Assembly (NCBI GenBank): GCA_028711205.1
Contig: JAQTSP010000146.1
Coordinates: 1-6,636, forward strand
Length of the DNA: 6,636 nt
Reading direction: 5' to 3'
Source of the DNA: Eubacteriales bacterium
Lineage (GTDB): Bacteria; Bacillota; Clostridia; Christensenellales; SZUA-584
Shown: positions 6,471 to 6,636 of the stretch, one piece after another
Position numbering within the stretch: the stretch's first letter is position 1
Layout of the letters: the number at the start of each line of letters is the position of its first letter
Translations under genes and position numbers: made by a program
Notes under the pieces: model-generated
What the model saw: only the letters and a program-made list of their open reading frames with translations
The model's database searches: none
What the model was told of the DNA's origin: nothing

Positions 6471-6636
6471 ATGAGCAAATACAAAGTAGTGCTGACGGAC
6501 AACATATTCCCCGATCTCATACTGGAGAGGGATATGCTGGGCGAAGTTGATGCGGAGCTGATCGAGGTGACGGACCCGGCGACGATCAAGGACGCCTGCA
6601 GGGATGCCGATGCCGTCATCAACACCTATATGCAGC
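6471..6636 (+). CDS. Probable D-isomer-specific 2-hydroxyacid dehydrogenase, N-terminal fragment (3' end outside window)
   Basis: Only 55 codons are visible. The sequence MSKYKVVLTDNIFPDL, then an acidic helix, AELIEV, and DACRDADAVINTYMQ resembles the N-terminal substrate-binding lobe of D-2-hydroxyacid dehydrogenases of the C-terminal-binding-protein/phosphoglycerate-dehydrogenase-like group. That lobe begins with a KVVITD strand followed by a P-D-L segment, and ends its first half with a DADAVL-type strand. These enzymes interconvert a 2-hydroxyacid and a 2-oxoacid with NAD(P)H. The start ATG at 6471 has a good ribosome binding site; an in-frame GTG at 6468 is closer and less likely. The catalytic Arg/Glu/His and the NAD-binding motif lie beyond the window, so neither activity nor direction can be judged. 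The position after E3 suggests it could supply a 2-oxoacid to the complex, which is an inference only. Confidence 0.65.
   Translation, partial: MSKYKVVLTDNIFPDLILERDMLGEVDAELIEVTDPATIKDACRDADAVINTYMQ

Overview
The window is one densely packed, plus-strand operon fragment. It reads like the chromosome of an anaerobic or fermentative Firmicute, most likely in the class Clostridia. That is inferred from strong GGAGG ribosome binding sites before almost every gene, use of a TTG start, protein family flavour, and moderate GC content with many ATA isoleucine codons. No 16S or other taxonomic marker is present, so the assignment is tentative.

Layout. Positions 1-911 hold the 3' part of a succinyl-CoA synthetase beta-subunit-like gene (sucC type; its 5' end lies outside the window). 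This overlaps by 4 bases a complete alpha-subunit-like gene (sucD type, 908-1789). Then come the four parts of a 2-oxoacid/acetoin dehydrogenase complex: E1 alpha (1791-2765), E1 beta (2768-3748), E2 lipoyl acyltransferase (3760-5061) and E3 dihydrolipoyl dehydrogenase (5071-6435). After the longest gap (6436-6470, AT-rich), a gene resembling a D-2-hydroxyacid dehydrogenase begins at 6471 and runs off the window. Gaps between genes are -4, 1, 2, 11, 9 and 35 bases. There is no gene-free stretch above 300 bases, and I see no terminator, promoter, RNA gene, insertion sequence or CRISPR array.

How the genes may work together. The E1-E2-E3 complex would oxidatively turn acetoin or a 2-oxoacid into an acyl-CoA and NADH. 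The adjacent SucCD-like pair could then split the acyl-CoA to a free acid and make ATP (or GTP) by substrate-level phosphorylation. If the last gene is indeed a 2-hydroxyacid dehydrogenase, it could feed a 2-oxoacid from a 2-hydroxyacid into the complex. A self-contained energy-conserving catabolic route is therefore a reasonable hypothesis. The substrate is not determined by the sequence. The E1 subunits look most like the acetoin dehydrogenase/clostridial pyruvate dehydrogenase type. The SucD-like protein has altered residues in normally conserved CoA- and substrate-site motifs, which suggests it is not a housekeeping TCA-cycle enzyme.
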